Shown here: in pieces, positions 1 through 12,300 of the stretch
Position numbering within the stretch: the stretch's first letter is position 1
How the letters are laid out: each line of letters begins with the position of its first letter
Source of the DNA: Acanthamoeba lenticulata
Lineage: Eukaryota; Discosea; Longamoebia; Acanthamoebidae
Direction: 5' to 3'
Length of the DNA: 47,115 nt
Assembly (NCBI GenBank): GCA_002179805.1
Contig: NAVB01000169.1
Location: 1 to 47,115, forward strand
Translations under genes and position numbers: made by a program
Notes under the pieces: model-generated
The model's input: only the letters and a program-made list of their open reading frames with translations
The model's database searches: none
Told to the model about the DNA's origin: nothing

Positions 1-25
1 TTTCCTTTCCTTTCCTTTCCTTTCC
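1..25. repeat. (TTTCC)5 microsatellite
   Basis: Five tandem copies of the pentamer TTTCC open the window and run into a longer pyrimidine tract up to about position 70. The stretch lies in the intron before the first recognisable exon of the WD40 gene, so it is probably intronic. I see no function. Confidence 0.8.
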
Positions 26-150
26 TTCCCCCTCCTCTTTCTCCCTCTTGCAAATTCCATCCCCCATCCCATCCCGTACGTGGTGGGAGCATTCCGTAAT
101 GCGTCGCCGCGCTGTCCTTTTGATGCCTCTGTCTGCGTATGCCCTTCCAG

Positions 151-2187
151 GGATTTGCTGGTGGCAGGCTCCATGGATGGGACCGCCTCCCTCACCAGTT
201 TGAGCTCTTCAACGGTCCTGCAGCGTTTTCGCGATCACAGAAAGTCTCGCGCTCCCCACCTTTCCCCTTTTTCTTGTTTGTTTTTTTTTTGGTCATGATT
301 ATAATTTTTTTTAATTCATTTATTGTTTTGATTTGTTTTGATTACCCCTTGCGATCGCAGGTATGTCGTGTGCGCTGCGTGGCACCCTGAGGGCCGCTAC
401 TTCGCCACGGGCTCCTACGGTGCACATCCACTCCCCTCTCTCTCTCTCTCTCCTTGAGCCCTTCTGAAGAGGCCTCTGCACGCCTCACTTCATGCTCCAT
501 GACGCTCATCGCCGTGAGGTGTGTGTGTGGGGCTTCCGGAACAAGATCACACGGTGTGCCTTTACGAGCAAAGGTGCGAGCCTACTCGAGGACAATGCTC
601 CAGTGGCTGAAATCCTTCTCGACACTCATGTTGTGTGCGTGTGTGCGCGCGTATGTGCCCCTGCCCCTTTGCTCTTTGTCCCTTGCACGTGTTTGCAGCG
701 ATGCTTCAGCAGCGACTCCGAGCCGCTACGAGCTGAAGAAGCAGTTCCTCTTTGCGTCCAACGTCGAGTCCATCCATTTCACGCAGGCATGTCACTACGA
801 TAGTCCTGCCCTCCCCCTCCCCTCTTACATATCTCCTCCTCCTCCCCCTCAAACCCTCCTCTCTCTTTGAATGACCATGTGCATCGATGTGTGTCTACCA
901 TCACCACTCCGGGGCCGCCGATCATGTGCTGCGCAGGACGGAAAACTGCTCCTCATTGCCGCGCGCGAGGGTATTTCCTTCCGAATCTCCCCACCCCCAC
1001 TCCCCACCCCCCACCAACATTCCTCCCTGGGTTTGGCCTCGTGCGTTAAAAAAACTCAAAACAAAAAACAAAAACAAAAACAAAAAATACACTAACGCCG
1101 CTTCCTTCTCCTTTCTCCCTTCCCTGTTCATAGACAACTACATCCACTGTGTGGACATGGCCACGCTGGCCGAATGGAAGTTCAACCTTAACGCCAACCA
1201 GGACGACCACGTACTCGCTCCCACTTCAGCCACTTTCGTAAGTACTGGTTCGCGCGCCAATCAGGAGATTGGGGGGGGGGAGAGGGCAGGTTTCCTTCTC
1301 GGCGCTACACCTGGCTTCTGACCCGGCTTCCAAGTACCTCCTCGTGGCGACAGGCACGTCCCCCTCCCCCTCCCCTTTTCTCTTTCTCCCTGTTGCACCC
1401 GCCACCACGTCCCAGTTTGCTGACGGCAATTGGCCGGTGGTGTTGCTGTTGGCCGCGATCGTCACGTGCACCTCAGACAAGGTACGAGCCTCTGGGAGTG
1501 TATGTGGATGAAGCTACTTCACTACCCGCCTGCTCGAGAGGGAGTTGATCACCGCCTCGTTGTCGTCGATTGGGGGGGGGGGACAGGACCGAACCATCAT
1601 GTTTTCTTTGGCCGATACGCAGCAGGTGCGCAACTTCTTTGGCTCGTCGAACGATCTGTTCAGCCAGCCTCGCGTCGCCTTCGACCTCTCCGCCAAGTAT
1701 GTCTATTGTGTACGGAGTGCTGCGCCCACCTCCCCTCTCTCTCTCTCTCTCTCTTGTTCTTCCGTAGCCTCTCTCCTACCGTGTGTTCCTCCTCCTCCTC
1801 CTCTCAACGCGCTTTGTGGCCACCACAGACGGCGCAAGACCAAACGGTGCACGTGTACGACGTCCGCACCGAACGGGTCCTTCATAAGAACGCCGGCCAT
1901 TCGGCCACCATCGTTCGTCCTTCGCCCCCTCCCTCCCTCTATCTCAATATCTACCAATCTACGAAAGAGTAGAGGGGGGGGGCTTTTTGGCTTTCTCCTC
2001 CGTGTGCGTGTTGTGTGTGTGTGTGTGTAGGTGTTGCGTGCGTTCCTTCTCGCTGCTGTCCTTCGACTGAGCCGGAGAGCGGTTGTGCGCGCAGAGGGAC
2101 ATGCACCACCACCCACGAGAAAACTGTGTGGTGACGGCCTCGTTCGACCGGACCGTCAAGCTCTGGACCCACAGCCCCCAGGCCTAG
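151..2187 (+). CDS. WD40-repeat protein, 3' part (5' end outside the window)
   Basis: This is a beta-propeller protein, probably a scaffold for other proteins; I do not recognise the orthologue. Exons read 151-243, 361-419, 472-573, about 706-786, 937-970, 1134-1237, 1290-1353, a possible 5-nt exon 1477-1481, 1587-1709, 1829-1912 and 2095-2187, with consistent phases. Repeat signatures seen are LLVAGSMDGT, AAWHPEGRYFATGSY, VCVWGF, AQDQTVHVYDVRT and VVTASFDRTVKLW, i.e. at least five blades, with a GH dipeptide (NAGHSATI) before the last one. The start of exon four is uncertain because several AG sites fit. The intron after 786 appears to use a GC donor. The stop at 2185-2187 lies 79 bp from the convergent end of CDC6. 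Upstream exons are missing, so the N-terminus and the number of blades are unknown. Confidence 0.8.
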
Positions 2188-2266
2188 AAGAACACGCACA
2201 GCAGTTTGGGCGGGGGTCTCCGCAGTTGTGATGTTTGATGGATGTTTGGTGATGACTTCATTAATC

Positions 2267-4969
2267 CTACGGAAATGCCCGCTGCAGCATTTTCGTGTCG
2301 CTGATCGCTACTCGCAGTTCGCTCTCCGACACCTGGGGGAGGTGCATACGCAGTCACCAGTTATCAATCGCCCACCCCACCCCCCAATGTGAGCATAGAC
2401 AACTTGCGGGGAGGGGAGCACGGAAGACGGCACACCTGGAGCAGGAGCGTGTGAAGACGGTTGGCCTTGGCTTTCGTGGAAATGAGGGCGCACCCCTCGA
2501 GGGCTGTGCACAAGTCGCAAAAGTCGCTCGGTGTGACCGCGGCCAGACTTACACGTGCACACACGGCCTTGTAGACGTCATAAACCTGTGCGGGTGCCGC
2601 CATGCACGTGGTGAGAAGGCGCACGTTGTGCCGACCCAAACAGAGCCAGCACGCGGAGTGGGTTGGGGGGGGGGGGCGTGTGCCTGTTGCCAGGGCAGCT
2701 GCGCGCCTGTCATAGCACTTGCCCCCGGTTGCCCCTTGGCTGTCGCGAGACTGCACAGCACGACCTTTTGGTAGAGGGGCAACGCGCGGATCTGCTCGAT
2801 GCGCTTGGATCCAAGGCTGCCCATCGCGTGCAGCATATGTTGGGCGGAAACGCGCGGTAGCTTTCGCTTCGGCTGGTTGCCCCATGTGCTTGCGAGACCC
2901 TTCAGTGCGTGCTCCACCGCCAGCCTGTCCACATTCGGTGCCCATCCAATTTTCCCCCCCCCGTGTGTGCGTGTGTGTATGGTGTGGCGTTGGCAAGTCA
3001 GGCCTTGGGGGGGGGGGGTTGGGGACAGGGGAGGGAGGCTCCTATGTTCGTACTTGGCAAAGTGTAGTGCTTTGCGCGCGTCTCCAGACGATTTAGCTGC
3101 TTGAGTGACGCAGAGTCGGAGGGCACCGGCATCAAACACCGAGTGCGCCTGTCTGCCCTTCAGGATCTCCTCCAGCTGTACCGCGGTGTAGCTCTCGAAG
3201 GTTATTTGTTCTACCTTGCCTGTCGTTGTTGTCGTCGTTGTTCATACAGACACACATACACACACAGATATACGCACACACCGGAATCCTTTCAGGGTTT
3301 CGCCGCCACATGATGGCCCCGACGGCTCCGGAGGACAAAATGAGCAAAAAGACACCACACGAGGTCATTCGCATACCGCCGTATTTGCTCGTATGAAGGA
3401 GCGGAAGGCTGTCTCTTAGCCGCAGAGCGTTCGCCACCCCTGGTGTTCGTCCCCACACCATCAGATCCACTATGATGGCCTCCACTGCCACGGCCGTCGA
3501 CGTACCCACAAAGATCAATGAGGAGTTGGGTGCTGATGTGATCTCAAACAAGCGGTAGAGGATGGCCGTTTGCTTGGACATGATGAGCTGGTCAAGCTCG
3601 TCGAGGATGACGATCCTATAGACCGTCGAAAAGGAGGATCGGGAGACCCCAAATTGGGGGGGGGGGAAGTATTCAGTTAGACCTCATCTGCGCCAGTTGT
3701 CCCCCGTTCATTGCGGGAGGGAGGCGAAAGGAGGAAGTGGGTGTGTGTGTATATACGTCATGTTGTTGAGGCCAGCGCTCTTGCCGGCCAGCAATTCCTC
3801 AAGCCGTTTGCCAGCGGGCGCACACAAGGCATCCAGGATGGTCTCCTCAATTTGCTCTGCGCCCATGTGCATCCCATTCAATTCAATCACTGCACAATGC
3901 CCGTGGTGCCCCCAACGTTGGGTCAGGTAAGTGTGGTTTGATGTCGGTGTGTATCTCTCCAAACCAGGGAGCTGGTTTTCGATGGGATCGAGGGCTCACC
4001 TTTTGACCGGGCAAAGGGGCCAGCAAGCGCCACTTGCTCCTCGTGCTCCTGGTCCTCTTGCTGCTTTTCCCATTTCCGCATGTTCTCAACAACACGAGAC
4101 AGAGTAAGTGTTTTGCCCGTCCCTACACGATCACGCACGAGCGAGGAAAGAAACGAGATTTAACATATTATAAAATAAAGTAAAATAAATTTAAAAAGGG
4201 TGTGGTTAGCGTGATCTTGGGCCGGGTGGAGGAACGCAAATGATAGAAAGGCGCACCAGGGCTGCCGGAAATGTAGAGGGAGCCCGCCAAACGATTGAGG
4301 ACGTGATTTTTCCAGAAGTGTTCGATGAGAGCTTCTTCTTGCGACCTAGACGTTCCAACAGCCTTCGTCGTGTACACATCCAGTTGCGCGATGGCTTCTC
4401 TGTAGCGTTCTTCGGCCTCCTGGAGCGTGACAAAGAGATTCTCTTGGGCATGGTCCACCTCCGGTGGGGACGAGCTCTTGGGCATCGGACGACAGGCACT
4501 GGGCGTGGGCTCGGTGGCAACCGCGCAGGTGCTGGCAGCAGCGACCTCAGTTTTTGGCTTGCGCTTGGCCACGCGGCGTGTTACGGCCTTGGAAGAGGTG
4601 GCGTTGTTCTCCGTGCTCTCTTGCTTATCTACGCTTGTATTGTTGTCTGGCTTCCCGGCTACTGCGCCATGAGCTGAGTCACTCTCAGCAGTACTGGCAG
4701 GAACAGCCAACAAGGTAGACACACAAGGTGTAACAGCCTGTATTCCCGGTAAACTTATTTATAGCTTGTCAGTCAAGCAGAAAGTGTGGCAAAGAGGAGA
4801 GGGGCTCGGGGTACTCATTCTGAGGCTCAGGGGCAACAGTGGTTGGGCGTCGGTAGTACACCTCGAAATCCTCCTGTGGACTCAGAAGGAAGCAGTCCGC
4901 GCTTGGTGGTGGAGGTTTGTGGTTATAGAAAACCTCAAAGTCCTCATGGGCAGCCAGAAGAGCAGTCAT
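2267..4969 (-). CDS. CDC6: CDC6, DNA replication licensing AAA+ ATPase
   Basis: CDC6 joins ORC at origins and helps load the MCM helicase in G1, in the nucleus. Ten exons, all in phase: 4969-4815, 4693-4257, 4122-4000, 3889-3757, 3615-3506, 3439-3356, 3219-3054, 2924-2723, 2585-2436, 2332-2267; 541 residues, close to the usual 550-560. Splicing recreates the Walker A GSPGTGKT (residues 195-202), Walker B ILDELDQL (about 287-292), sensor 1 VGVANAL and sensor 2 SGDARKAL, followed by a C-terminal winged-helix region matching CDC6. The N-terminus carries a duplicated EDFEVFY/EDFEVYY motif, a basic KRKPK stretch fit for nuclear import, and several SP/TP sites. The 2722-2586 intron starts GCAAGT instead of GT. 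I chose the 4969 ATG because its exon joins the core in frame and an E2F-like site lies 42 bp upstream. ORC1 is the nearest alternative, but the short N-terminus and the C-terminal half fit CDC6 better. Confidence 0.88.
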
Positions 4970-5010
4970 GAAAGCGGCACTAGCTTACAACTTTGCTTTG
5001 TTGCGTTGCT

Positions 5011-5024
5011 TTTTGGCGCGAAAA
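5011..5024. promoter_or_regulatory. E2F/DP-type binding site in the CDC6-P5CS divergent promoter
   Basis: The 14-mer TTTTGGCGCGAAAA matches the palindromic E2F consensus (TTTSGCGC flanked by A/T). It lies 42 bp upstream of the CDC6 start codon and about 330 bp upstream of P5CS. CDC6 is a classic E2F-controlled S-phase gene in animals and plants, so the position makes sense. The match is seen in the sequence; the regulation is inferred. Confidence 0.6.
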
Positions 5025-5284
5025 GCAAAGGTGGCGTCAAGAAAATATGGTTTCCCATTGCTTTCCCGTTGCTGACGTCAGCGCAACGGCATGGCAATTA
5101 CGTCGCACTGATGTCAGCAAAGGACACCTTAACGCACGCGGCACATGTCCGCAGGCCGAGGAGGCCCAACGCTGGGGTAGGCGTGACAGGAACGTGGTGG
5201 CGCACGAGAAGCCACGGCACGCCCGGTGCTGCCGGAGAGTGTGCGCGTTCGTTGCGGCACGCACGCAAGAGACCAAGCTCCGGT

Positions 5285-5292
5285 TTTATAAG
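5285..5292 (+). promoter_or_regulatory. TATA box of P5CS
   Basis: TTTATAAG stands about 62 bp upstream of the P5CS ATG, followed by a pyrimidine-rich CTTTCATTTTTTCTC stretch where transcription could start. Distance and sequence fit a TATA-driven promoter. Confidence 0.55.
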
Positions 5293-5353
5293 GACTGTCC
5301 CGGGCCAGACCCTTCGCTTTCATTTTTTCTCAACTCCTCCGACGAAACACACA

Positions 5354-8300
5354 ATGAGCGCAAGGCGAGAGTTCCACACGAAGAAGAGAATCCTTATCAA
5401 GGCAGGCACTGGTGTCTTGACCGATGAGAGCGGAGGGGTGTCACTTGGACGGTTTGGCCACCTCGTGGAGCAGGTGGCAGAACTAAAAAAGCGAGGGAAG
5501 GAGGTTATAATCGTCAGCAGCGGGGCCGTGGCCATGGGGAAGCAGAAGCTGCATGAATCCGCCGCTCCCCCCTCGCACAACCCTCGTGCTTGCGCAGCAG
5601 CCGGCCAGAGCGGCCTAATGGCTCTCTACGAGACGCTTTTCCGCCAGAAGGACATCTGGCACGGCCTCCGGACCGTTTGGTTTTTATTCATGTTTTTTTT
5701 CCCTCCCTAACGCCAACGGGCGGCACCGGACAGGTGTTCGCAGATCCTCCTGACGGACGAGGACTTCCTCAATGAAGAGAGGAGGTGCGCGCTTGTTCTC
5801 TTCCCCTCTTTTCCGCGCGGAAGGCCTCACGACCGACACCACACACACACACACTTTTATCACTGCACATGCGCTGGTGTTGGGGCGGGGGGTCATCGGA
5901 ATGTTCCGAAGGGCCAACTTCCGCGAGACTGTCGACGAGCTGATTCGGCTGGGCGCGGTGCCCATCCTCAATGAAAACGACGTCATCAGTTGCCGGAAGA
6001 CCCCATACACGGTGAGCATCGAATCCTCCCTCTCCTGCTCTCGCCAGCTGCTTGGCCTGCACACGGCCGGATGATGGAAAACGGCGCTCTCCGTCATCGT
6101 GCCGCATGCCCCTGCTGGTGGCGCTCGGGTTTTACTGACAAATTTAAGGCGTGGGCGCTGGTGCAGGACTCGGACTCACGACTCTTTTGGGTACCTCTCC
6201 TCTCCTCTCCTCTCCTCCTCCTCCTCCTCCTGCTTGGTGAGGAGGAGGAGAAGGAGGAGGTCCCGAGCTTGCTGGGCGTGCTCACCGCTGCTCATCAGAT
6301 GTCAGCTGATCGTTTAGCGATTCATCTCTCGCGAAACATTTGTATTTGTGGGTGGATGGATGGATGGATGGATGGATGAGAGGGAGGCCCTGCTGACTCA
6401 ATGCCAATCCATCGTACTTGTGTGCGTGTGTGTGTGCCGGGCATGGATGTCTGGTGATGGATGGCAGGACAATGACTCTCTGGCGGCACTCGTGGCAGGG
6501 GAGACCAATGTCGACCTCGTCATTCTCCTGAGCGACGTTGAGGGTCTCTACAAGGAGCCCCCCAGCGCCGGCAAAACCGGTGAACTGATTGACACCTACC
6601 AGGTCTGCCATTCCCGCTGCCCCCTCCTCCCGTGCCCCATCTTCCTCTCCCCCAAAGTAGCTCGTCCCATTTAGGGGGGGGGGCGCTTGTTTTGCTGCTT
6701 TTCTCGTGTGTTTATGATTCTCAAACCCCCTATTATAATGCTATGGATGGCGATATATATTTTTATATATTTATTTATATATATATGTACACACAGCACG
6801 ACGCCAAATTCACGATCGGAGCTGGATCTCGAACCGGTGCGCCCTTCTCCTCTTCCTCCTTCCTCCTTGGGGAATCTTTCTTTCTGCTCGACGTCACGAT
6901 CGTCTGACATCAATGCTGTGCCGCGCGTCGGGTTGTCAACTTCTTCTTCTTCTTCTTCTTATTGGGATGGTGCCCAGGGCGAGGCGGAATGCAGGCCAAG
7001 ATCGAGGCCGCCCGCTATGCCCTTTCCCGCGGGGCCTTTGCGGTACACACACACACACACACAAACAAGAACTCCCCTTCCTGTCTCTCTCTCTCTCTCT
7101 TCTGCAAGGCCTCCCGTCTCCTCCTGAGACCATTGTGACCCGCCCGCTCGCTTTTTATCAATCATCATTCAATCATTCATAGACAAAGGGTCTCGAGAAT
7201 AGGATACACCATACCATACACCATCCGTCTCCCCCCCCCCGCCAAACCCCCACCACCCGACCAAGCCCAAATGGGGATCCATGGAACTGACCAATGGATC
7301 GACCTCTGGAATGTGAAGGTGGTGATCGCCAGCGGGTACCGACTCAACGTGATCAGGAGCATCGTGGCGGGGGCGCGCATCGGAACGCTCTTTGTCAAGC
7401 ACCCGGAGAATGAGCTGGCCACTGCCCGTCAGATGGCGACGTGCGCCCGCAAGGCCGCGCAGGCTCTGCTTGCTCTTGGCCCGCAGCGACGACAGGCTCT
7501 CCTGGAGGCCATTGCCACCAATTTGGTGGCCGCCAAGAGCCAGATCATCGAGGCCAACCAGCGAGATATGAACAACGCCCGCGACAACAATTTGCGCGCG
7601 GCTCTGGCCGCCCGCCTTGTCCTCGACGAGAAGAAGCTCCAGACTCTCGCCAGCGGTACAGCCCCCCCCCCAAGCTCAATCCCCGGGGGCTTCCCTCTCC
7701 CATTCCTCCTTTTTTCCCCCCCCCTCCCCTCCTCCTCCTCTCTTCCCGCACGTCCCTCTCAACCCTCAGGGGCTTGGGCACAACAGGGGTGAGGCAGATC
7801 GCGGCGGGCGAGGACCCGATCGGAAAGGTGCTCAAGCGGCGAGAGCTAGCCGAGGGGCTGGTGCTGGAGGAGGTCCGGGTGCCCATCGGGGTGCTACTGG
7901 TGATCTTCGAGGCGCGGCCGGACGTGCTGCCGCAAGTGGCGGCACTGGCCATCCGGTCGGGCAACGGGCTCATCCTCAAGGGCGGCAAGGAGGCCTTGCA
8001 AACCAACACGGTGCTGCACGGCATCATCACCCGCACCATCGAGCAGTTCGGGGTCGACCCGCAGCTGGTGGGCCTCGTGCAGACCTACGAGCAGATCGAC
8101 GAGCTCCTGCAGATCAAGGAGATTGACCTCGTCATCCCGCGCGGCTCCGCTGAGTTGGTGAGTCACATTCAGCAGAACACGCGCATCCCCGTGCTGGGCC
8201 ACTCGGAGGGCCTCTGCCACGTCTACGTCGACGCGGCCGCTGACTTGGAGATGGCCACCCGCATCGTGCTCGACGCCAAGACCGACTACCCGGCTGCCTG

Positions 8301-9266
8301 CAACGCCGCCGAGACGCTCCTCCTTCACCGCGACCTCCTCGCCGACCGCCGCGCCCACGCCATCCTTGACGCCCTTGTCCGCAGCAACGTCAAGCTCTTT
8401 GCCGCCCCGCAAGCCGCCGCCCACTTCCCCGACCTGCCCCCCGCCCAGGTTTCTTTCTCTTCACTGCCCCCCCCCCCACAAATTCCCCCCTTCTCCCGTC
8501 TCTAATCCCTCCATTTCATCAACATTCTATCGCCTATCAATCGCCTATCAATCTCATACCTGCTGGTGGTGCTGGGTGGTTTGGGGGGGGGGAGCAGTCC
8601 CTGCGCACGGAGTACTCGGACCTGGGCATGACGGTCGAGGTGGTCGACAGTCTCCAGGCCGCCATTACCCACATCAACGAATATGGCAGCGGCCACACGG
8701 ACACTATCATCACACAGGACAAGGACGCGGCGCAGACCTTCGCCAAGTTTGTCGACTCTGCCTGCGTCTTCCATAATGGTAAGCCATGCCCCTCTCAATG
8801 CGTGCACATGGAGGTAGAGGAGGAGATGTGTGTTTGTGCGCGTGCGTGCACAGGCGTATTCCTTTGCCCCAATTCTTCTTGGCCCAATCGCACACACCTC
8901 TCATTTGTGTCACAATCTGACTTGCGTGGCCACGTGGGGGTATGGCACGACAGCAAGCACGCGCTTCTCCGATGGCTATCGCTTTGGTCTGGGTGCCGAA
9001 GTCGGCATCAGCACCAGTGCGCCCCCCCCCCTTCTCAACTGCCCTTTTCACACGTGCGCGTGCTCACTTCCCTTCCAGGCCGGATCCACGCCCGAGGGCC
9101 GGTCGGCATTGAGGGCCTGCTCGCCAGTAAGTGGGTGCTCGTATCGCAGACTGGGGGCTCAGTCGCTGCCGAATTTTCGCTGGGTAAGCGAGCATTCACG
9201 CACCGCGACGTCTATCCTCCCTTCTCGCCTCAGCCGCCCTCCATCTTTGCCTCAGCCAAGTTGTAA
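5354..9266 (+). CDS. P5CS: Delta-1-pyrroline-5-carboxylate synthase (bifunctional)
   Basis: The enzyme converts glutamate to P5C in two steps, glutamate 5-kinase then gamma-glutamyl-phosphate reductase, feeding proline and ornithine synthesis. Exons: 5354-5658, 5734-5784, 5912-6011, 6468-6602, 6797-6836, 6978-7042, 7319-7655, 7787-8448, 8598-8778, 8954-9016, 9079-9183, 9256-9266; phases agree and give 684 residues, at the short end for the family. The kinase half (about 1-230) shows [29 protein letters not shown] and [11 protein letters not shown]. The reductase half (about 245-684) shows [34 protein letters not shown], the catalytic Cys in DYPAACNA (residue 516) and [18 protein letters not shown]. 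The first intron fits best with a weak GC donor (TG|GCACGG); a GT alternative adds two residues and aligns worse. The last exon is only 11 bp; reading straight through from 9183 would add an unrelated tail. Divergent from CDC6. Confidence 0.92.
6352..6378. repeat. (GGAT)n microsatellite in a P5CS intron
   Basis: Six tandem GGAT units with minor edges lie in the P5CS intron between 6011 and 6468. No function is apparent. Confidence 0.7.
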
Positions 9267-9374
9267 CCGCCCAGGCACCTCAAAGAAAGGAGCATGTTGC
9301 ATTACCGGTATTTTTTTTCTTCTTATTTTTATTTCTTTTATTTATTTTATTATTGCTTTCTTGGCCAATGGCAG
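9267..9374 (+). other. Gap where a myosin motor would be expected
   Basis: Only 108 bp separate the P5CS stop from the first neck exon of the myosin-like gene. Most of it is T/A-rich and ends in GGCAG, which looks like a splice acceptor. A run starting with ATG at 9294 stays open into the neck, but it encodes a Tyr/Phe-rich stretch typical of translated intron. I see no promoter and no motor-domain sequence here. Confidence 0.6.
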
Positions 9375-12300
9375 ATCGCCGTGCTGGAGCGCCGGCGCGG
9401 GGAGAAGCTCAACGAGGCAGCTCTGCGCATCCAGAAGACGTGGCGGGGCCACAAGGACTTCCGCCGCTATCGCGACATCCAGCGCGCTGTCGTCCGCCTC
9501 CAGACCTGTACGCCAGCGCAACCCCTCTCGTTGGTCGGACGACAACTCACCGCACACGCGCGCGCACCGCACACACGCGGCGACAGTCGCGCGGTCGGTC
9601 GTGGCCAAGGCCAAGCTGCGCGTGTTGCGCGAGAACGCGGCCGCGACGACGCTGCAGGCCTGTGCGCGCCGGTTCCTCGCCCGCGCGCGCTTCGTCCGCC
9701 AGCGCCAAGCTCTCGTCTACGTCCAGCGCGTCTTTGTCGCCAAACGCGAAAAGCGGTATTTCTTGCTTGCATTCTTTGAATATTCCATCTATTTTATCTA
9801 GATTTTATGATTTGCTGACGTGGCACTCGTAGGACGTTGCGCGCGGCCCGCCGGGAGAAGGCGGCCGTGACGCTCCAGGCGCAGACGCGCGGGCTGCTCC
9901 AGCGTCGGGCCTTCCAGCGGCACCGCCACGCCGTCATCGCCGCCCAGAGCCTCTGGCGGTACGCCGCACACGCACACGCACACGCGCACGCGCACACACG
10001 CGCGTGTGTCTCACGCCACACACGCACGCACGCACAGGCGAAAGGTGGCCAAGCGCGAGCTGGCCGAGCTCAAGAAGGAGGCGCGGCAGCTGTCGACAGT
10101 GGTCGCCGCCAAGGCCGCGCTGGAGGACAAGGTGCAGGAGCTCGAGTGGCGGCTGTCGGCCGAGGCCAAGGTCAAGAAAAAGGCCGAGAAGGAGGCCGCC
10201 CGGCTGCGCGAGGAGCTCGACGAGCTGCGGCGCGCGGCGCGCGAGGCCCGGAGCGCCGATGAGCGCCGGGCGCGGGACGAGGACGAGGCTCGCGGGCGGC
10301 GCGAGCGCGAGGAGCGCGAACGAGCGCGCGTGCACGACCGCGAGCTCGAGGACCTGCGGGCGCGGCTGGCCGAGGCTGCCGCCCGCAACGACGCGCTCGA
10401 GGCCGAGCTCGAGGCCCTGCGCACGGCCAACGCGCAGGCGCGCGACGCGGCCGGCCAGCGCGAGACTGACGAGGCTCGGGGCCGGCGCGAGGAGAACGAG
10501 CGGCTGCGCGACCTCATGCGCCAAATGGAGCAGAAGATGGAGGACGAAGAGGAGCGCCACGAGGCCACCGTCCTCGACCTCCGCCGTGAACTCGAGAAGC
10601 TCAGGTTCGTCCTCTGTTTTTCTTCTTTTTTTTTTAACTTCATTCCTGACATTCCGTGTCTTGCTTCCGACGCAGAATTCGAAGCGGCTCGCCGCTGAGC
10701 AAGCCCGACAGGATGGAGACGCTCCAGAAGCGGATCAACGACTTTTCGTCGGTGCGCAACCTGTCGGGCGAGGGCCTTCCGACCCGCACGCTGTCGTCCC
10801 ATCACGCCCAACGCGCCACGGCCGTCGAGCAGCGCCGCGTGGCCTCAAGCGGCGACGGCATCGCCCGCGCGGGCCCCGGCGTCGGCGCCGTGGTGGCCGA
10901 CCAGCTGTACAGCAGCGGCGGCGCGACGCAGCTGGTGCGGGTCCGGAGCGACCTGCAGGCCAATAGCAAGCGGCCGCGGAGCCAAACGTCGTCGTCCCGC
11001 CGCCAGCTGGCCTTTGAGCCTCACGGGGCTGCTGACGTCAGCAGCGCCAAGGCCGACGAGCAGGAGAAGGAGGCGGAGCAGCAGAGGAAGAAGCGCGAGG
11101 AGCGCGAGGCCTTCATGAAGCGGATCGAGCGCGACATCGACGAGGAGAAGGCCAAGGCGCGCGAGCTCGAGGAGCGCCGGCTGCGCAAGGAGGAGGAGCT
11201 GCGCCAGCTCCGCTTGGCCAACGCCGCCGCGGCCGCGGCCGTTGAGGACGCTGCTGACGTCAGCATCGCCCACCCGCCCGCCAAGGCCGCCGCAGCCAAG
11301 GAAAAGCCAAAGCCCAAGGAAAAGGACCAAGAAAAGGCGAAGCCGGCGGCCCCGGCCGCGGCGGTGCCACGTCAGCACAGCAAGGAGGCCGCCGAGTTGT
11401 CGGACAAGGCCAAGAAGCGTCGCGAGATCGAGCAGGACCTCATCGAGCAGCTTCGCAAGAAGTACCGCGCCGGGGCCGACCAGGAGCTCTCTCTCGTGGG
11501 CCTCGAAAACGAGGCCATCATGACCCTCCTCCCCGACCCGTCGTACGTCGCGCTCGTGTCGTGTCGTGTCGTGTCGTGTCGTGTGTCGTGCGCTGATCGC
11601 GTGTGTGTCGACAGAGACGCGACGTCGCAGCAGCTGATCCGGTTCCTGATGCGCGAGCTCGAGCCGGGCTTCGTGTCCGGCGTGCCGGCCCCGGCCCTCG
11701 TCCTCCACGGCCTCTTCAACCACTGGGGCATCTACGCTGCCGCTGGCGCCCAACAGCAGCAGGAGCAGCAGCAGCAGCAGCAGGAGGCCCACAGCGCCGC
11801 GGCGCCAGAGGTCTTCGCGCTGATCGTCGAGGAGCTCTACGGCGCCGTCCGTCGCAGCACCGGCGACGTCGACCTCCTCATGTGCGCCTTTTTCCTCTCG
11901 TATTCTTTGAATTTTTTTCTTGTTACATTTAATTTTTACCAATTCTTTTTTAATATACTTTTATCAATTTCTATTTATTAATGTAGGTATTGGCTGTCGA
12001 ACACGTGCACGCTCTTCCATCTGGTGAGCGCCAAGCTCAAGGAGCTCCGGCGGGCCGCGGCCGCCGAGGGCCGCCGCAAGGACGCCGAGCTCGATGACGA
12101 CTCGCCGTCGTCGTCCGAGGCCGACAAGGAGGAAGACGATGAAGAAGAGGAAGAAGAGGCGGAGTTGTATCGCGTGACGAGCTTCGACGACTTTGACGAG
12201 GCCGACGCCTTTGCGCAAGTGCCGCACGCGAGCCTCCGACGGAGCGTGACGTCAGCAGCGGCCTTGAAGCGGCAGCTGAGCGAGCTGGTGACCAAGCTCT

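Noticed and set aside
4168..4722. CDC6 start at 4722
   Set aside because: The codon there is GTG, and the exon from 4969 splices in frame at 4693, giving an ATG start and a normal length.
4754..4764. TATAAATAAG on the minus strand as a CDC6 TATA box
   Set aside because: It falls inside the first CDC6 intron once the upstream exon (4969-4815) is recognised.
9294..9374. ATG-initiated hydrophobic leader for the myosin-like protein
   Set aside because: The Tyr/Phe-rich stretch is what a T-rich intron end encodes, and it ends at a good acceptor (GGCAG). It could only be accepted with transcript data.
10845..11942. Leu-rich 365-codon minus-strand frame
   Set aside because: Shadow of the Glu/Ala/Lys-rich coiled coil of the myosin-like gene; poly-Leu arises from antisense CAG and GAG codons.
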